Assembly (NCBI GenBank): GCA_002224055.1 | Contig: AZLU01000155.1 | Span: forward strand, 43,563-99,032 | Source of the DNA: Pezizomycotina sp. ARF18 | Taxonomy: Eukaryota; Ascomycota | DNA: 55,470 nt | Direction of reading: 5' to 3' | In this document: positions 1 to 12,317 of the stretch, piece after piece | How positions within the stretch are numbered: position 1 is the stretch's first letter | How the letters are laid out: each line of letters begins with the position of its first letter | Program-made: the position numbers and the translations under genes | Notes under the pieces: generated by a model | What the model saw: only the letters and a program-made list of their open reading frames with translations | Databases searched by the model: none | What the model was told of the DNA's origin: nothing

Positions 1-2726
1 GAAGGAAAAGAGAGAGAGTTAAATGATATTAATGAAATCTCTGAGGTTTTAAAAGTAGTTAACCGTAGATAATCCGCGTTTATAAGGAAAACTTCTTCGC
101 AAATTTGTTATATTTTTAATTGATTGGTGATAGTCTTTGGCTCTTCCTTTGTTCTAGAATAAATTTAAATATTCGTTTAAGACTCGGCGGTTCCTGGCGA
201 TAGACGATGCGAGGATAACTGACGTGTTTTGTAAATCTTGTGCAACACGAAAACTATGATAATCTCACAACGATCAAAGTAAGTTGCTGCGGGTTGAGAT
301 ACGGGATGCTATAGAATATAGATGATAGTCGGAGAAAATTTTACGGCAGCGACGGTGGGAGAAGAGCGTTCAAACAATCGAGAAATTGAAGGGGGGCGGG
401 AGAATAGAACGAGACTTTAAGCTGTCCTGTGAGCGAGGGAGACGACTGAGTTAGTTGAGTTTACTGTTAAGACATTACCACTACATACGCTTCAAAAACG
501 GATTTCAAGAGAGAGTATATGGAATCTGCAACAATCGTGAAGATGGAGACAACCGATATTACAGTACAAAGGCGAGAAAAATGGGGGGGGAAGAAGTCAG
601 GCGTTAGGCAAACAAAAGGCAATATGCATTAAATGGGGGTTATCAAGGTTATTAAGGTATAAGCGATTGTAAACGGAAAGTGAACGAGAGCCACCATCAA
701 AAAAAACTAAGGTGGAGCGACGCAAATAAACTTGCACGGTGAAGATTGAAAAGATGCCGTTGTATTTGTTAAATATAATATAGGAATAAGCAAGACTCAC
801 CTTTGTGACGAGCGATGAGTAACTTTTGGAAGGTTCTCTTAATTTTTATTCGGAGGAAGATCTAGATTGTGGGATAACTAATAGTCGTAGGATCTCTATC
901 TTTTTTTCGGCGGAGGTGGGTGAAGATCGCTAGGCAGGTTGGAATAACAGAACGCCAAAAAAAGGCACTTTCTTCAACCGACCGACTGTTGAACAAAGGA
1001 TATATCCACAGAATAGAAAAATTGTTTTTGATATGAATGAGTATTGCTAGAACGATATATGAGCACAGTTAGGCTTAGGAGAGGACTATGGTTATGAGAT
1101 TTAGTGGTTAAGTAATGAAGTAGCGTGAGGGAAGGGAGTTTTGGCTTTTGTTTAGAAAATTCTGATGGGGGAGGGAAAATTACTTGGAGAAAAAAATAAA
1201 GAAGACAAAGAAGGGGAAATAGAAAAAAAAAAAAAAATTTAACCCTTGTGGATGATGACTAAGTACTCTCTTCACCACCCACAGAAATAAATTTCTTCAC
1301 TTCTTTCTAACCTTCTCTCTTCCTTCCTTCTTTTTTTTTTTTCCATTCTTCAAGACACTCAACTCAAATCATCGTCATCAGATATTTTCAAACTCGCATC
1401 AGGTTTGCACTTCTTTCCATTCGTTCCTTCTTTTAGGGGGATTGGATGTGAATGATATTGCTCTCTGGCTGCTTGTCCACTCGATTGGCGATTCCGATGC
1501 AATGGTGTCGAGATCAATGAACGGTCTTGCAACGATCGATCTCCCTCCTTAAAACCGTCATTACGAGCGTGCGATCCAATATCTTTGCATTTGGATCCAG
1601 TCGACGCCATGAAGGCATTGACGACCTGAAGAGAATCGGGACAAAACCTACTTTACAATATAACAACAATAACATTATGGCATCAACATGGGGCACATAT
1701 GTATTCCTGGTCTATCCGCATGAAAGGGCAAGCGAAAGGAAGGTTTTCTCAAAGCCGCTCGCTGGGCGACGATCTCCAAAGCATTTCTGGAGGCGCGCGG
1801 CATTCGATGCCTTTAGAAGCTTACTTGTTTGCCTTGCTCTCGTTTGAGGATATATATATCTTTTAAAACAATATGATGACCGTTCTCTGTAGAAAAGAGA
1901 GGGTGCTCAAGGAGAGGCACCCGCCTGTTAATCAAGGTAAGAAAAATTTTCGGATCTGCTACTTTCTGATCGTGACATAGCTTTCCTATCTGTCCTATTT
2001 GTCCTATGAGGAATCTCTCAGATTTCTGGTAACCTGAATCATCAACCTTTCGGCCAGTTTTCTTTCTGGCGGTCATTCGGTGGATCTTGACGCTCTAGTT
2101 AAGGCAATTTTGTAAAAACTGCTGAGGACTCTCTTAGATAGGATCATTGAGGAAAGGATTCTCATGCTGGTATAATATCTCAAACTGTTGACTAACTTTT
2201 TTTTTTTTCTTTTCTTTTTTTTTTGGAATGCAAGAGAACTGTATATCAGCGATTTCGATGTCAACTATCGCTACAGACCTCCTAAGTATCGTTTCGTTCA
2301 ACTGCTACACCTCATTACACTAATACAAAGCAGATAGTCGTATGCATGCTGTGAATATAAATGCGATGCGGTTGGCCATGTTTAAAAAATCCCAGTTATC
2401 AATTTACATGGATATTTGTTCAAGGTGGAACGCTGCTAGCTACATATTGTAATCTTGAAAAATAGAACAAAATTACACTCTGATATATATATATATATAT
2501 ATACTGAGTTTCTCTAGATGACGCTTCTTGCATAAAATCGGGCGGCTCTTTTTTTTTTTTTTTCTGCCTTGGTGCCGGTATTTGCTGTCCTGCATGTTTA
2601 AGAATTCGTCTTTCGGGGGTGACACTGACGAGACCGGCCACTTGCCGTAAGGATATTATTTAAGCTTGATAAGCCCCAGTAAATTTCGTCTGATCTTTCG
2701 AAATTTCTTGAAAATACAAAACCTTC

Positions 2727-2762
<36 letters not shown>

Positions 2763-3072
2763 CAACCTGTCGCTCTCGAGAGTTCCTCAATATCTGTACA
2801 CCTATCGGGAATATTCAAACGTCCTGTACGATTACCATTTCATTTTCAGGTTGACTTGCTTCATTTGAATCTCTACATTCAAAGTATAGGTGTATCGTAT
2901 CTTCAATATAATATATAGCTCTGCCCCTCCCCGAATTGTTGTTGGTGGACGTATGTTATCGAAGCTACTTTCTGTCCATATCGGCTACTCACTAACCCGC
3001 GATAGATTAATAGGCGCTAAAAATCACATACTGTCTAACAAAAACCAACCTATCTATTGCTATATCGCAAAA
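1..3072. other. Left flank without a recognisable gene
   Basis: No conserved protein motif could be read in either strand. The stretch is AT-rich with purine-rich patches, a run of about 14 A near 1226, a T-rich stretch near 2200-2224, a short TA repeat near 2483-2502 and a pure run of 28 A at 2732-2759. Open frames at 1359-1610 (-) and 1527-1847 (+) overlap on opposite strands and neither resembles a known family. The last few hundred bases are presumably the promoter of the reductase gene that follows. Confidence 0.6.
2732..2759. repeat. A28 homopolymer
   Basis: Pure run of 28 A upstream of the reductase gene. Confidence 0.95.
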
Positions 3073-5215
3073 ATGAGCGAAAGGATAACATCGAGGATCC
3101 TCGGCTCAAGCCCGGCGCTGCTTTCTTCTCTCTGGAGTTCTTCCCTCCAAAGACCGCAATGGTATAGTAAATTGAATATTTATTCTCCAGCTTTTTGATA
3201 CACTTATAAACCCAACGGGAGCATTATTATTAACAGTACTGGCTACAGGGAGAACAAACCTCTACGCAAGGCTGGAGCGCATGGCAAGAGGCTTACGGCC
3301 GCTATTCGTTACGGTAACGTGGGGCGCCGGCGGTTCGACGGCGACGAAATCGCTAGAACTCGCCAGCTTCTGCCGTTCGCTCGGCCTGACGACCTGCTTA
3401 CACCTCACCTGCACGAACATGTCCACCGCCATCCTCACCAACGCCCTCGAATCCGCAAAAGCTATGGGTATAAGGAATATATTGGCTCTGCGGGGCGACC
3501 GCCCAGGAACTCGGAATACGAAGTTACCCCGCCGCCTGACGGATCCGGTGCTGTTGGTGAAGGAGGAGAGGAAGAGTTTACGTACGCGGTAGATCTCGTG
3601 AGGTTTATCCGGCGAAAGTACGGCGATTACTTTGACATCGGCGTCGCGGCGTACCGGAGGGTCACGGAGAAGGGAGCTATCCGAGTTTCAAGATCCGAGG
3701 AGGGATCTGCCGTACCTGGTCGAAAAAGTTAAAGCGGGGGCGGATTTTATCGTCACGCAGCTGTTCTACGACGTGACGGCCTACGAGAACTTCGAGGATA
3801 TGCTGCGGAATGATGACTCGGATGTTTTCAAGAGTATACCGATAATACCGGGTTTGATGCCGGTGCAGTCTTACCAGATACTCAAAAAGATTACGAAGCT
3901 TTCGCACGCGAAGCTTCCGCCAGCTACGGCGGAGAGGTTTCATAATATCCGTGGGGATGACGAGGCCGTTAAAGTAACCGGTGTGGACATCCTGAGCGAA
4001 ATAGTAGAGAGACTGAAGACGAAACCGAGTCCGACGCCGAGAGGTTTCCATTTCTATACATTAAACTTGGAAAAATCAGTGGCGTTCGTCGTCGAGCGGT
4101 GTAGACTGATATCAGAGATGGCCTACGACGATGACGATCAAGAGGTCGCCGTCGTAGACGGAGACGATACTGTTGTTTCCAATGGTTTGCCTACTATGCC
4201 GCCGCTGCAGAGGCGGAATTCGAGGAGAAGAAGTTCGGTTGTTTCTGACCCTTACGACAGGGTCATCGTGGAGACTCTGCCGACCATCGACCAGGACGAC
4301 GTATTAGCGTCTGCGGCGGAAGCTAGTGTTCCGTATATTCTACAACCACCGTCGCGGGAGAACAACCTTGCTATTTCGGAAGGAGAAGGATCGTTAGGCA
4401 GAGAGGCTACGTGGGATGACTTCCCAACGGTCGTTGGGGTGATGCGAGATCGCCAGGTAAATATATCTATATAAACAGTGGTTATATGGACTAGAATGTC
4501 GCTAATATGGTAAAATTTAGCATACGGTGAGATCGATGGATACGGTGTGTCCTTGCACATGTCCCCTCCGCAGGCGATCAACTCTGGGGCGAACCACCAC
4601 AATACTCAAATATCCGACCTCTTCGTCCGAAACGTAACAGGTGACCTCGAGATCCTCCGTGGAGCGAAGACGGCATGGCCGCCGAAAGCTCCGTGATCCG
4701 CGAGCGGCTCGTGAACATGAACCGCAAAGGCTGGTGGACGTAGCGAGTCAGCCCGCCGTAAACGGCGCAAGGAGCGACGACAGGACGTTCGGGTGGGGGC
4801 CGAAGTCCGGGTACGTTTTCCAGAAGGCCTTCGTGGAGTTCTTCATACCGAGCCGAGAGTGGGTTGCGCTGCGGGAAAAGCTCGAAGGTAACGACAGCGT
4901 AACGTTCTACTCAGGAAATAAGGCCGGTGAGTACGTCTCCAACATGTCGACGGCGCCGGATGCGCTGAACGCGGTTACATGGGGTGTTTTCCCGGGTAAG
5001 GAGATCGCGACTCGACTATCATCGAGGAGATATCGTTCAAGGCGTGGCGGGATGAAGCGTTTGCTATATGGACGGAGTGGCAGAGGATATACCAACCGCG
5101 TTCTACGACGGCGAAACTTTTAGGTGAGATCAAGGAGGATCTCTGGCTGGTTACTTTGATACATCACGATTACATCGAGGGTGATCTGCTGTGGAAGGAT
5201 GTGCTGGAGGTTTAG
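3073..5215 (+). CDS. MET12: Methylenetetrahydrofolate reductase, Met12-type (frameshifted in this sequence)
   Basis: The enzyme reduces 5,10-methylene-THF to 5-methyl-THF with FAD and NAD(P)H, feeding methionine synthesis. Visible in order: SLEFFPPKTAM near the N-terminus, VTWGAGGSTATKSLELA, HLTCTNMS, RNILALRGD, then TQLFYDV, IPGLMPVQSY and FHFYTLNLEKS of the catalytic barrel. The C-terminal regulatory half has YGEIDGYGVSLHMSPPQA, ASQPAVNGARSDDRTFGWGP, VTWGVFPGKEI and FKAWRDEAF. The FPxGRxGDxRSPAYGE arrangement and this C-terminus favour the Met12 over the Met13 paralogue. Introns are inferred at about 3162-3248 and 4457-4520. ATG 3073 is the only near start and needs one missing base to join the conserved frame. 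At least nine one-base deletions are needed (near 3082, 3249, 3500, 3654, 3692, 4432, 4653, 4753, 5010). The tail converges on PWP2, about 305 bases away. Family assignment is firm; intactness is not. Confidence 0.93.
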
Positions 5216-5520
5216 CACTATTTAAAATTATGAATGTATAGGGTTTAAAGTTTGTACTAGGAATGCTTTGTTTGATTCCTCATGTCATCTCTAAAGAACG
5301 AGTACGGCAATATTTTTGGTGCTTAAGTTCACGGAGCTTAGGTATTTTATGTAGTAATTCAGCGAATTAGAGGGAAAAACAATGATTCCAAACTACCAGC
5401 TCATGAAACTATTCTTACAATATCATACACGCCTTGTAGAACCATTCTATGGGAACTTTTTTTAGACACTATAAAAATACATCGCGCTACTAATGTACAG
5501 CTCTCATCTGACTAAAGTGC

Positions 5521-8500
5521 TTAGTCTTCTAAACCATGCCATTCGTCATCCCCGCTCTCACCGTCAGCATCAGATACTTTACGGAGCCATTCGTAAGCGG
5601 AGAGCTTTCGAGTCTGGTCGCCTGCTAGCCTGCTTCTTGCCGGGGTTCGACATGACGTAGTCCAATATATATACGTTTTCGTCGGCCCTGATTAGTCAAG
5701 GGAGTAAGTTAGTTATTTACATCCTCTAACAAAGGCAGTTCTTCGGAATGATTTACTTACAGCTTAGACAGCTCATTCTGTATCCCAACGATGCACTTCT
5801 GCACCATCCTCATTTCGGTAGCATACTCCTGTACCCTGTCCGCATGTGGCGCCCGTGCAAGCTCAAGATCGCCTCGAACCATACCAGGTGGAACTCCAGG
5901 TGCGGCGTTTGCTCGGATATCGTGGTGATAAATATCAAAAGACGACTGAGATAAGCTACGGGAAGATCTTTGACGACGAGCTTGACGTCGTGAACGGGGA
6001 TGCCCTCGTAAACTTGATGGATCAGATAGTTCTCATTTAGCCTGAACGCCATAACAAGGGCCCGTAGGTAGTCTTTCCGCTTGAGCGTGTCTATAGTTGT
6101 GGATGGCGTGACGTCTATGTCGAGGTCGAAGGGGTCGAAGAGGTAAAAGTCGTCTAGGGAGTAAACTAACAGACCCTCAGTCGACGCAGCGGCAAAAGAC
6201 CGACCGGACGGTGAGAATGCTACGGACGACACCGTACCTCCGCATCGTTTGCGCGCGGACATGTCTCCCCTTGATGCTCCAGGTAAGGTACAGTCAATCC
6301 GCTCCTCAAGGTCAGAAGCATCACCGGCGTCGTCGAGCATGTCCACCGGCCCGGTTTCCGTCATGTTCTTGCTGTTGAGCATCTCCTGGGTCCCGCTGAG
6401 CGCAATGTTGATCGAGACCGTGAACTTCTTCAGCAAGCCCGGATTGGACATCGTAGAGGCATATGTACTTGGTGTTCCCGCCGCTAGGATGCACGAACCG
6501 TCCGCGCTGTAAGCAGCACACGTGAAATTCTTCCCTGCCGCCGAGTTAGCGGCGGTTCTACGGTCGGTAAACCTTCGGCCACCGGACGCATCCCGCCGCC
6601 CGTCGACGTGACCCTCCTGTAACGCATCTTCCACTGCCCAGAAAGAAAGCTCGCCGTCCAGAGTAGCTACTGCTAGTTGCTTCGAATCCGGACGGAACGC
6701 AACGGAGAGGACGTCGGATTGTAATTGTAGCGGCTCGCTAGTCTGCGTCCGTCCGAAAATACTCCATAACCGGACGGTATGATCCCAACTACCACTGCTA
6801 GCGTTTCACCGTTCGTGGTGAAAGATAGGCTCGACACGGGACCTTCATGCCCACTCAGCGTATCAAGCAATTGACCAGTCTGTACTGACCAAATATAGAT
6901 ATCGAAGGAATCTAAGGAGCCAGCACAAACAACTTCCCCGCTTGGATCAACAGCAAGCGAGGTAAACTGTACTCTCGAAGGAGCAGTAAACGTCCGGAAA
7001 TTGCGATACCGCATGAGATCCCATGCTCTGACAGAGCCATCGAGCGACGCCGTAAATAACACATTCCTTGCTTTACGAACTCGCAAGCCATGACGCTAGC
7101 CGTGTGTTCGGTAAATGTGACGATGCAGAATCCGGACGCGGAATCCCAGACTTTGATCTTGCCGTCGTCTGCAGTAGTGATTATACGTTGTCCGTCGGGT
7201 GTATACGTTATAGCGTTAATTGCGTCAAAGTGACCTTGCTGCTTTAGCACATATGACTCAGACTGCCACTCCCAACCAACAATTGTCCCAATTTCGATGC
7301 CCAAACGCAAGCCATTCGCCCGTTTTATTTATTGTTACAAAGTCTATCTCATTTTGAGATATACTACGATTTTTAGGTTAGTTCCAACGTAGAATATAAG
7401 CCACAGGAGACAGGAATTGGACAAACCTCAACGTGTGGATCGTGTTAAAGTCAGGCATATCGTATAATCGAAAACCCCGTTCGTAAAGCCGACAACAAGC
7501 AACGAGGAAGTAGGATGGAAAGTCGCACATCGCACTTTGGCATTGCTTTGCATGAAAAATCTTTCTTCGCTATCCGCCATCGAACATCTGATGCGTTTTC
7601 CGCCTCCATGTCCTCGTCCTCGTCATCCTTTTTACGTCTTGCCTCGAACTTCCATGTGAAGAGAGCCCCATCCTTGCTGATGGTATATATCTAGTAAAAA
7701 CAATTCCATTAGCTACCCTTCAACCTCAATTCTTCCTTGAATCCCTCAAAAAAATCATTTTCGCCTTCATACCGTCTCTTGGTCTTCTGAAAAATATGCA
7801 CCTAGCACATAATCCTGTGACCTCCAGCGTCGTCGGCACGAAACGTCCTCAGGATCGACTGAAAATATCCGCGCTGTTAAATCCTTGGCCGAGGTGAGAA
7901 AGAAGCGAGAGTCTTCGGACCAAGTAATGCAATTGACGGAGTTGAAATGACCGGTGTAGACTTGGTGTCTGACGAACGGCGCAAATTCTCGCTCCTGGGC
8001 TATCGTCGGTACTTTCCACACTTCGATATTTCGTCCTGCGCCAACTGCGAATAGCTTTCCGTTCGGCGAGAACTTCACATCGTAAACTTGCGATTTGAAA
8101 TTGAAGTGGTATAGTGCGGTTCGTCGTACGAAATTTGTTAAAATAGCCCGGCCATCTGGATGAAAATAGGAACCAGTTAGAGAAATAATGCAATAAGGGA
8201 GAAAAAAAAAAAGACCTATTTATGAGGCAAGAGGTTCTGTAAGACCTTGGTCGATGGAAAGCAGCATATTGCCATTGGGTGACAGGGCGATCCGAGAAAC
8301 ATTTTTTCGATGCGCAGATGAAAACGTGAACGATTTGTTGCTGGACAATATTAGCTGCCGGGACATTCATAGAAAGGATAAGCTATAGAAGGAACTGTGA
8401 CGGCGTACTTGACGAGGTCGAAACACGAGACACGGTTCCCAACAGGCGAAAGCAAGCAAGTTCCGTCTGGAGTGAATAGAAGGTTCCCCCGGCAGTAAAC

Positions 8501-8675
8501 CGTTCCTAACAGGTTAGAGAACTGGGTTCGGAATATGGTCAGCGAAGACTCGGGTGAGAAAACGACGGTTCCTTCCTAAATAGTCCTTTCCTTCTTTTTT
8601 TTTTCTCAATAGGAATCGCAAGAAGCTCCTTGACTTAGTATAGGTTTATATGCTTACATTGAATCCCGTCTTCAT
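5521..8675 (-). CDS. PWP2: PWP2/UTP1, WD40 protein of the small-subunit processome
   Basis: A UTP-B subunit of the U3 snoRNP/SSU processome, acting in the nucleolus on 18S rRNA maturation. The N-terminus (FSNLLGTVYCRGNLLFTPDG, LLSPVGNRVS) and FAPFVRHQVYTGHFNSVN, LKQQGHFDAIN, DDGKIKVWDSASGFC, RYRNFRTFTAPSRVQF, VDPSGEVVCAGSLDSFDIY and TGQLLDTLSGHEGPVSSLSF follow Pwp2 closely across two WD40 propellers. The C-terminal Utp12-type helical part has LFDPFDLDIDVTP and RALVMAFRLNENYL, ending in an acidic tail with DDEWHGLED. Seven exons are inferred, high to low: 8658-8675 (first six codons), 8409-8521, 8246-8340, 7773-8155, 7427-7690, 5761-7363 and 5521-5687. Multiple single-base deletions occur, including three within about 20 bases near 7832-7850. 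The first exon is tiny but splices in frame to the conserved FSNLLG. It is divergent from the septin gene. Confidence 0.95.
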
Positions 8676-9068
8676 GGCCAGGTATTGTTGACTTGTCGCG
8701 AGATCACGGAGTTTGCTACTGCGGTTGAGCTCTTGTCGCAAAATTTCCACTACTATTAGTATCGCTTTAGTTCACTTTATCAATATCGGCTTAAAAGAAC
8801 TTTATCAAAAAAAAAAGGGAGGGTCACACAAAATCGGCAAAAAACTTTGCAAGGAAGTGTAGCATCACGTGATATTTTTTTTTTTTTAAAAAAAAATAAA
8901 AAAATAAAAATTTTTCGAAACAATGGCTTTGTTTAAATTAAAACATCGCCAATAAGTCTATTCTGGGTCACGACGCGAAAGCTTGGCGTTTTTGTTTGGT
9001 CGCTCAGACTGTCTGTCACTCGGCTCCCTTTTTCCAACTGAGAAAAATTGAATTTTCAGGGGAAAAGG

Positions 9069-9101
<33 letters not shown>

Positions 9102-9423
9102 AGAGAGAGAGGGAAACAATTTTCCTTTTCCCACCCACCGAACGCCAATTCCTCCCTTGGTAAGATTCTCCTCCTCCTCCCTAATAAAACAAACCTCTTC
9201 CTCTTCCATCTTCCTCTTTCTTTACGCCACGACATTCTGTTTATATATACTTACGATATTATAAACAGATACTATATATCTATCCTCCTTTGTCAGAACG
9301 GAGTATTCGATTCTCTGTCAACTCTCTTGTTCATATTATAGTGCGATAGATAGCGTTTCGCGCCTAAGACAAATCAGCTCGTTTCTCCGTATTTCTCTTC
9401 TATTCACGATATCATCCACCACA
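8676..9423. promoter_or_regulatory. Shared divergent promoter between PWP2 and the septin gene
   Basis: About 750 bases separate the two start codons. The PWP2 side carries a perfect ten-base palindrome ATCACGTGAT at 8864-8873, an E-box of the kind bound by Cbf1-type bHLH factors. Next to it are long dA/dT tracts (about 8875-8915), including AAAAATTTTT at 8906-8915, which resembles the RRPE element of ribosome-biogenesis promoters in yeast. On the septin side there is a purine-rich A tract at about 9061-9112, TATATATACTT near 9242 and pyrimidine-rich leader sequence. Function is inferred from motif and position only. Confidence 0.45.
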
Positions 9424-11423
9424 ATGGCCCTACGACTGCCGCGGAGTCCGCGTCCCCCATCGGGATTGCCAACGTAAGAAAATCATGATGCGCATTGAAA
9501 ATTAGACATATTTGCTCAAAACCCAAGTTCGGGCTTGCAATGGTCATTCGTCGCGTTCAATCTGACTGACAGTTTTCCATGTCGTTCTAGCTGCCAAACC
9601 AAAGGTGTGTTCAAAGACAGCGCGATTTATCTTTGGACAGAGCGTTTGAAGCTGATATAAAGACGATAATTATAGACACAAAATCGTTGCAAAGAGAGGT
9701 GCCGCGTTCACGATTATGGTGAGTTCAAAATGGCTTGTTCTTTTTTGTTTCTCGTTAAAGAAAGGGCTATCTCCGCAATTCAGCCACAAATAACAGGAGA
9801 AAAGATAAGATAAAACATGTCAGAATATTCAACGGAGTGCTTCCTATCGATGGAGGGCAGCATGTCTCTCAATCACGCTTCATTCAAATTACTGACCTTT
9901 TTATTAGGTTGCTGGAGAATCGGGACTGGGTATGTTCTCAATTGACACGACTTGGAGCCCGTGCTTCGAAATTTACTTGGAAACATAATGGCTCATTCGA
10001 CACGTGTTAGGCAAAACCACCTTCATAAATACTCTTTTCTCGACGACGATCAAGAACTATGCCGACCACAAGAAGCGTCATGCTAAGCAGGTATGGGGTC
10101 TCTACCTTACAATATCCAGCTGTATCGAGGCTCATACTAATATGACCTTTTTCCCGTTATTAGGTCGACAAGACTGTTGAGATCGAAATCACGAAAGCGG
10201 AACTCGAGGAGAAGTTCTTCAAAGGTAAGTTTATGTTCTTAACGTACTGACTGAAGGGCCAGCGAGCTAATACACAACACCTGTTTAGTGCGACTGACTG
10301 TTATCGACACTCCTGGGTTCGGCGACTATGTTAACAACAGAGACTCGTGGATGCCCATCATTGAGTTCCTCGACGACCAGCACGAATCCTACATGCTTCA
10401 GGAGCAACAGCCGCGCCGGTCTGACAAGATTGACCTCCGAGTTCATGCTTGCCTTTACTTCATTCGCCTACCGGCCACACCTTAAGCCGCTAGATATTGA
10501 AGTCATGAAGCGACTTTGCACCCGTGTGAATCTCATTCCTGTGATCGCCAAGGCTGATACTCTTTCCCCTGCGGATTTGATCAAATTCAAGCAAAGGGTA
10601 TTAACCTCACTTTGGCTCGTTCCCTCAACGGTGACATGGAGTACCATGACTAACTATATTCGGTCTCAATAGATCCGTGCTGTCGTCGAAGCACAGGGTA
10701 TCAAGATCTACCAGCCTCCTGTTGAAGAGGATGACGAGGCTGCGGCACAGCATGCCAGGAGTCTGATGGTAATAATTGCCAACTGCTTTTTTTTTTTTTT
10801 TTTTTTGATTCCGGGCGGGATGTACTTACATGGTTTAACTGCAGGCCGCTATGCCATTTGCCGTCATTGGTAGCGAGAAGGACGTTAAGACCTCCGACGG
10901 ACGTGTCGTCAAGGGTAGACAATACAGCTGGGGTGTTGCGGAGGTCGAGAACGAGGACCACTGCGACTTCAAGAAGCTCCGTAGCATTCTGATCCGAACC
11001 CACATGCTCGACCTTATCCACACCACTGAGGAGCAACACTACGAGGCCTACCGTGCGCAGCAAATGGAGACCCGCAAGTTCGGTGAGGCTAGGCTAGGAA
11101 GCTCGACAACCCGAAGTTCAAGGAGGAAGAGGAGGCATTGCGCAAGAGGTTCACGGAACAAGTCAAGATTGAGGAACAGAGGTTCAGGCAATGGGAACAG
11201 AACTCATTTCCGAGAGGGACCGTCTCAACAAGGATTTGGAGGCCACACATGCTGCGTATGTCTTACGAACTCTCTTCCCTGTCCTTCCCATGTCCTATCA
11301 TACTTAGTTATCGTATACGCATTAATTTTGGTCATTGCTAACATGTCAGTTCAGGATCAAATCGCTGGAATGGAACTGGAGACTATGCAAGGAAATGCGG
11401 TCAGGAGTCACGGAAGGCGTTAA
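9424..11423 (+). CDS. CDC12: Septin, Cdc12/AspC group
   Basis: A GTP-binding septin that assembles into hetero-oligomeric filaments at septation and branching sites. The P-loop GESGLGKTT, switch [18 protein letters not shown], the AKAD base-recognition motif and septin-unique element [19 protein letters not shown] are all present. A basic stretch [14 protein letters not shown] precedes the P-loop and a coiled-coil tail ([13 protein letters not shown] ... SHGRR) ends the protein. Inferred exons: 9424-9473, 9591-9604, 9676-9718, 9908-9929, 10011-10090, 10164-10224, 10289-10597, 10673-10768, 10845-11255, 11355-11423. Two are micro-exons of 14 and 22 nt, needed to rebuild LPNQRHK and GESGLGK. One-base deletions are inferred near 9430, 10466, 10480, 11096, 11203 and 11373. 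Intron 10769-10844 carries a run of about 18 T. Cdc12/AspC assignment is from overall similarity. Confidence 0.95.
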
Positions 11424-12317
11424 GAAATATCCATGTGCTCGAAGCAACTTGTCGTCTTGGTTTCTACACTTCTGTCAATGGATTTACTAAACTATGGGCT
11501 TATGGTGGTGCCGTTTATTTATTTCTCTTTCTTTAGTTTCTTGGCTGCTGCGAGGTCCTTTCTGTTTCTTAAATTAGTCGCCGATAACGTTTTCTCCCCC
11601 CCTTCCTTTCAAGTAAGTAATATTAATGATATTTGACTGTTTGAAATTTCAAGCGCCAGCTGTATAATCGTCTAAAGACATTTTTTCTCTGATCTCCCAC
11701 CATTAAACCTCCAAACTTTCAGATTCGTTTCTTTCTACTTCTATTCTTTCTTACCGATAAAAAAATTTTCTTTTCTACTTATTTTCATTTTATTAATATA
11801 CTACTATTAATATTGCAAAGTCGTTTTACCCTATCTCTTGGACTCCGTTATACAAAACATATAATAAACAAAAGCAAGTTATGGAGAGGGATGCGCGAAA
11901 GAATGAAGTCCTAGAGAACCAAAATTTCTTAGTGGGTGGTTTCGATTAATCGTGCGATATTTTGTAAAATGCGGAGAGATCTGGCGAATATATTGAAATG
12001 TGTTTGATCGTATATTATTAAGAAACATTGAAGTGAATTCGTGTGATGGTAATGAGGTGAAAAGGCCGATAGCGCCGTGGTAAATTAAAGCCAGAGCAGA
12101 GGCGGTATGGTTGTGAATGGCAAAAGGAAGATAGAGCGGCCTGGAAGGTCAAAAGGAATCCTCTGAGGAACGCCTGGCGGGTTTGAAACGACGACTAGCC
12201 TGGAAAAGAGAAGTGTTCCCAAATTCGAACCAGAAAAATCATGACAATCAACAACCATAAACCCCATACGCTGTAAGCCCCCTAGAAGAAATAAAAAAAA
12301 TACCCCGCCCCTGGGTC
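11424..12317. other. Intergenic, convergent 3' ends
   Basis: This separates the septin stop from the stop of the NTF2-like gene. It is T-rich after the septin gene and A-rich toward 11880, consistent with 3' untranslated regions. No coding similarity was recognised; the open frame on the minus strand at 12085-12318 is read-through past the NTF2-like stop in another frame. Confidence 0.5.

Noticed and set aside
1359-1847. Overlapping open frames on both strands (83 aa minus, 106 aa plus).
   Set aside because: They overlap antisense, match no family I know and lack convincing splice context, so at most one could be real and nothing favours either.
3500-3700. Programmed frameshifting in the reductase.
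   Set aside because: The breaks recur at unrelated short runs through most genes, with no shared slippery site or pseudoknot, so sequence error explains them better.
3281-4051. Several overlapping frames that look like separate small genes.
   Set aside because: They are pieces of one methylenetetrahydrofolate reductase split by missing bases.
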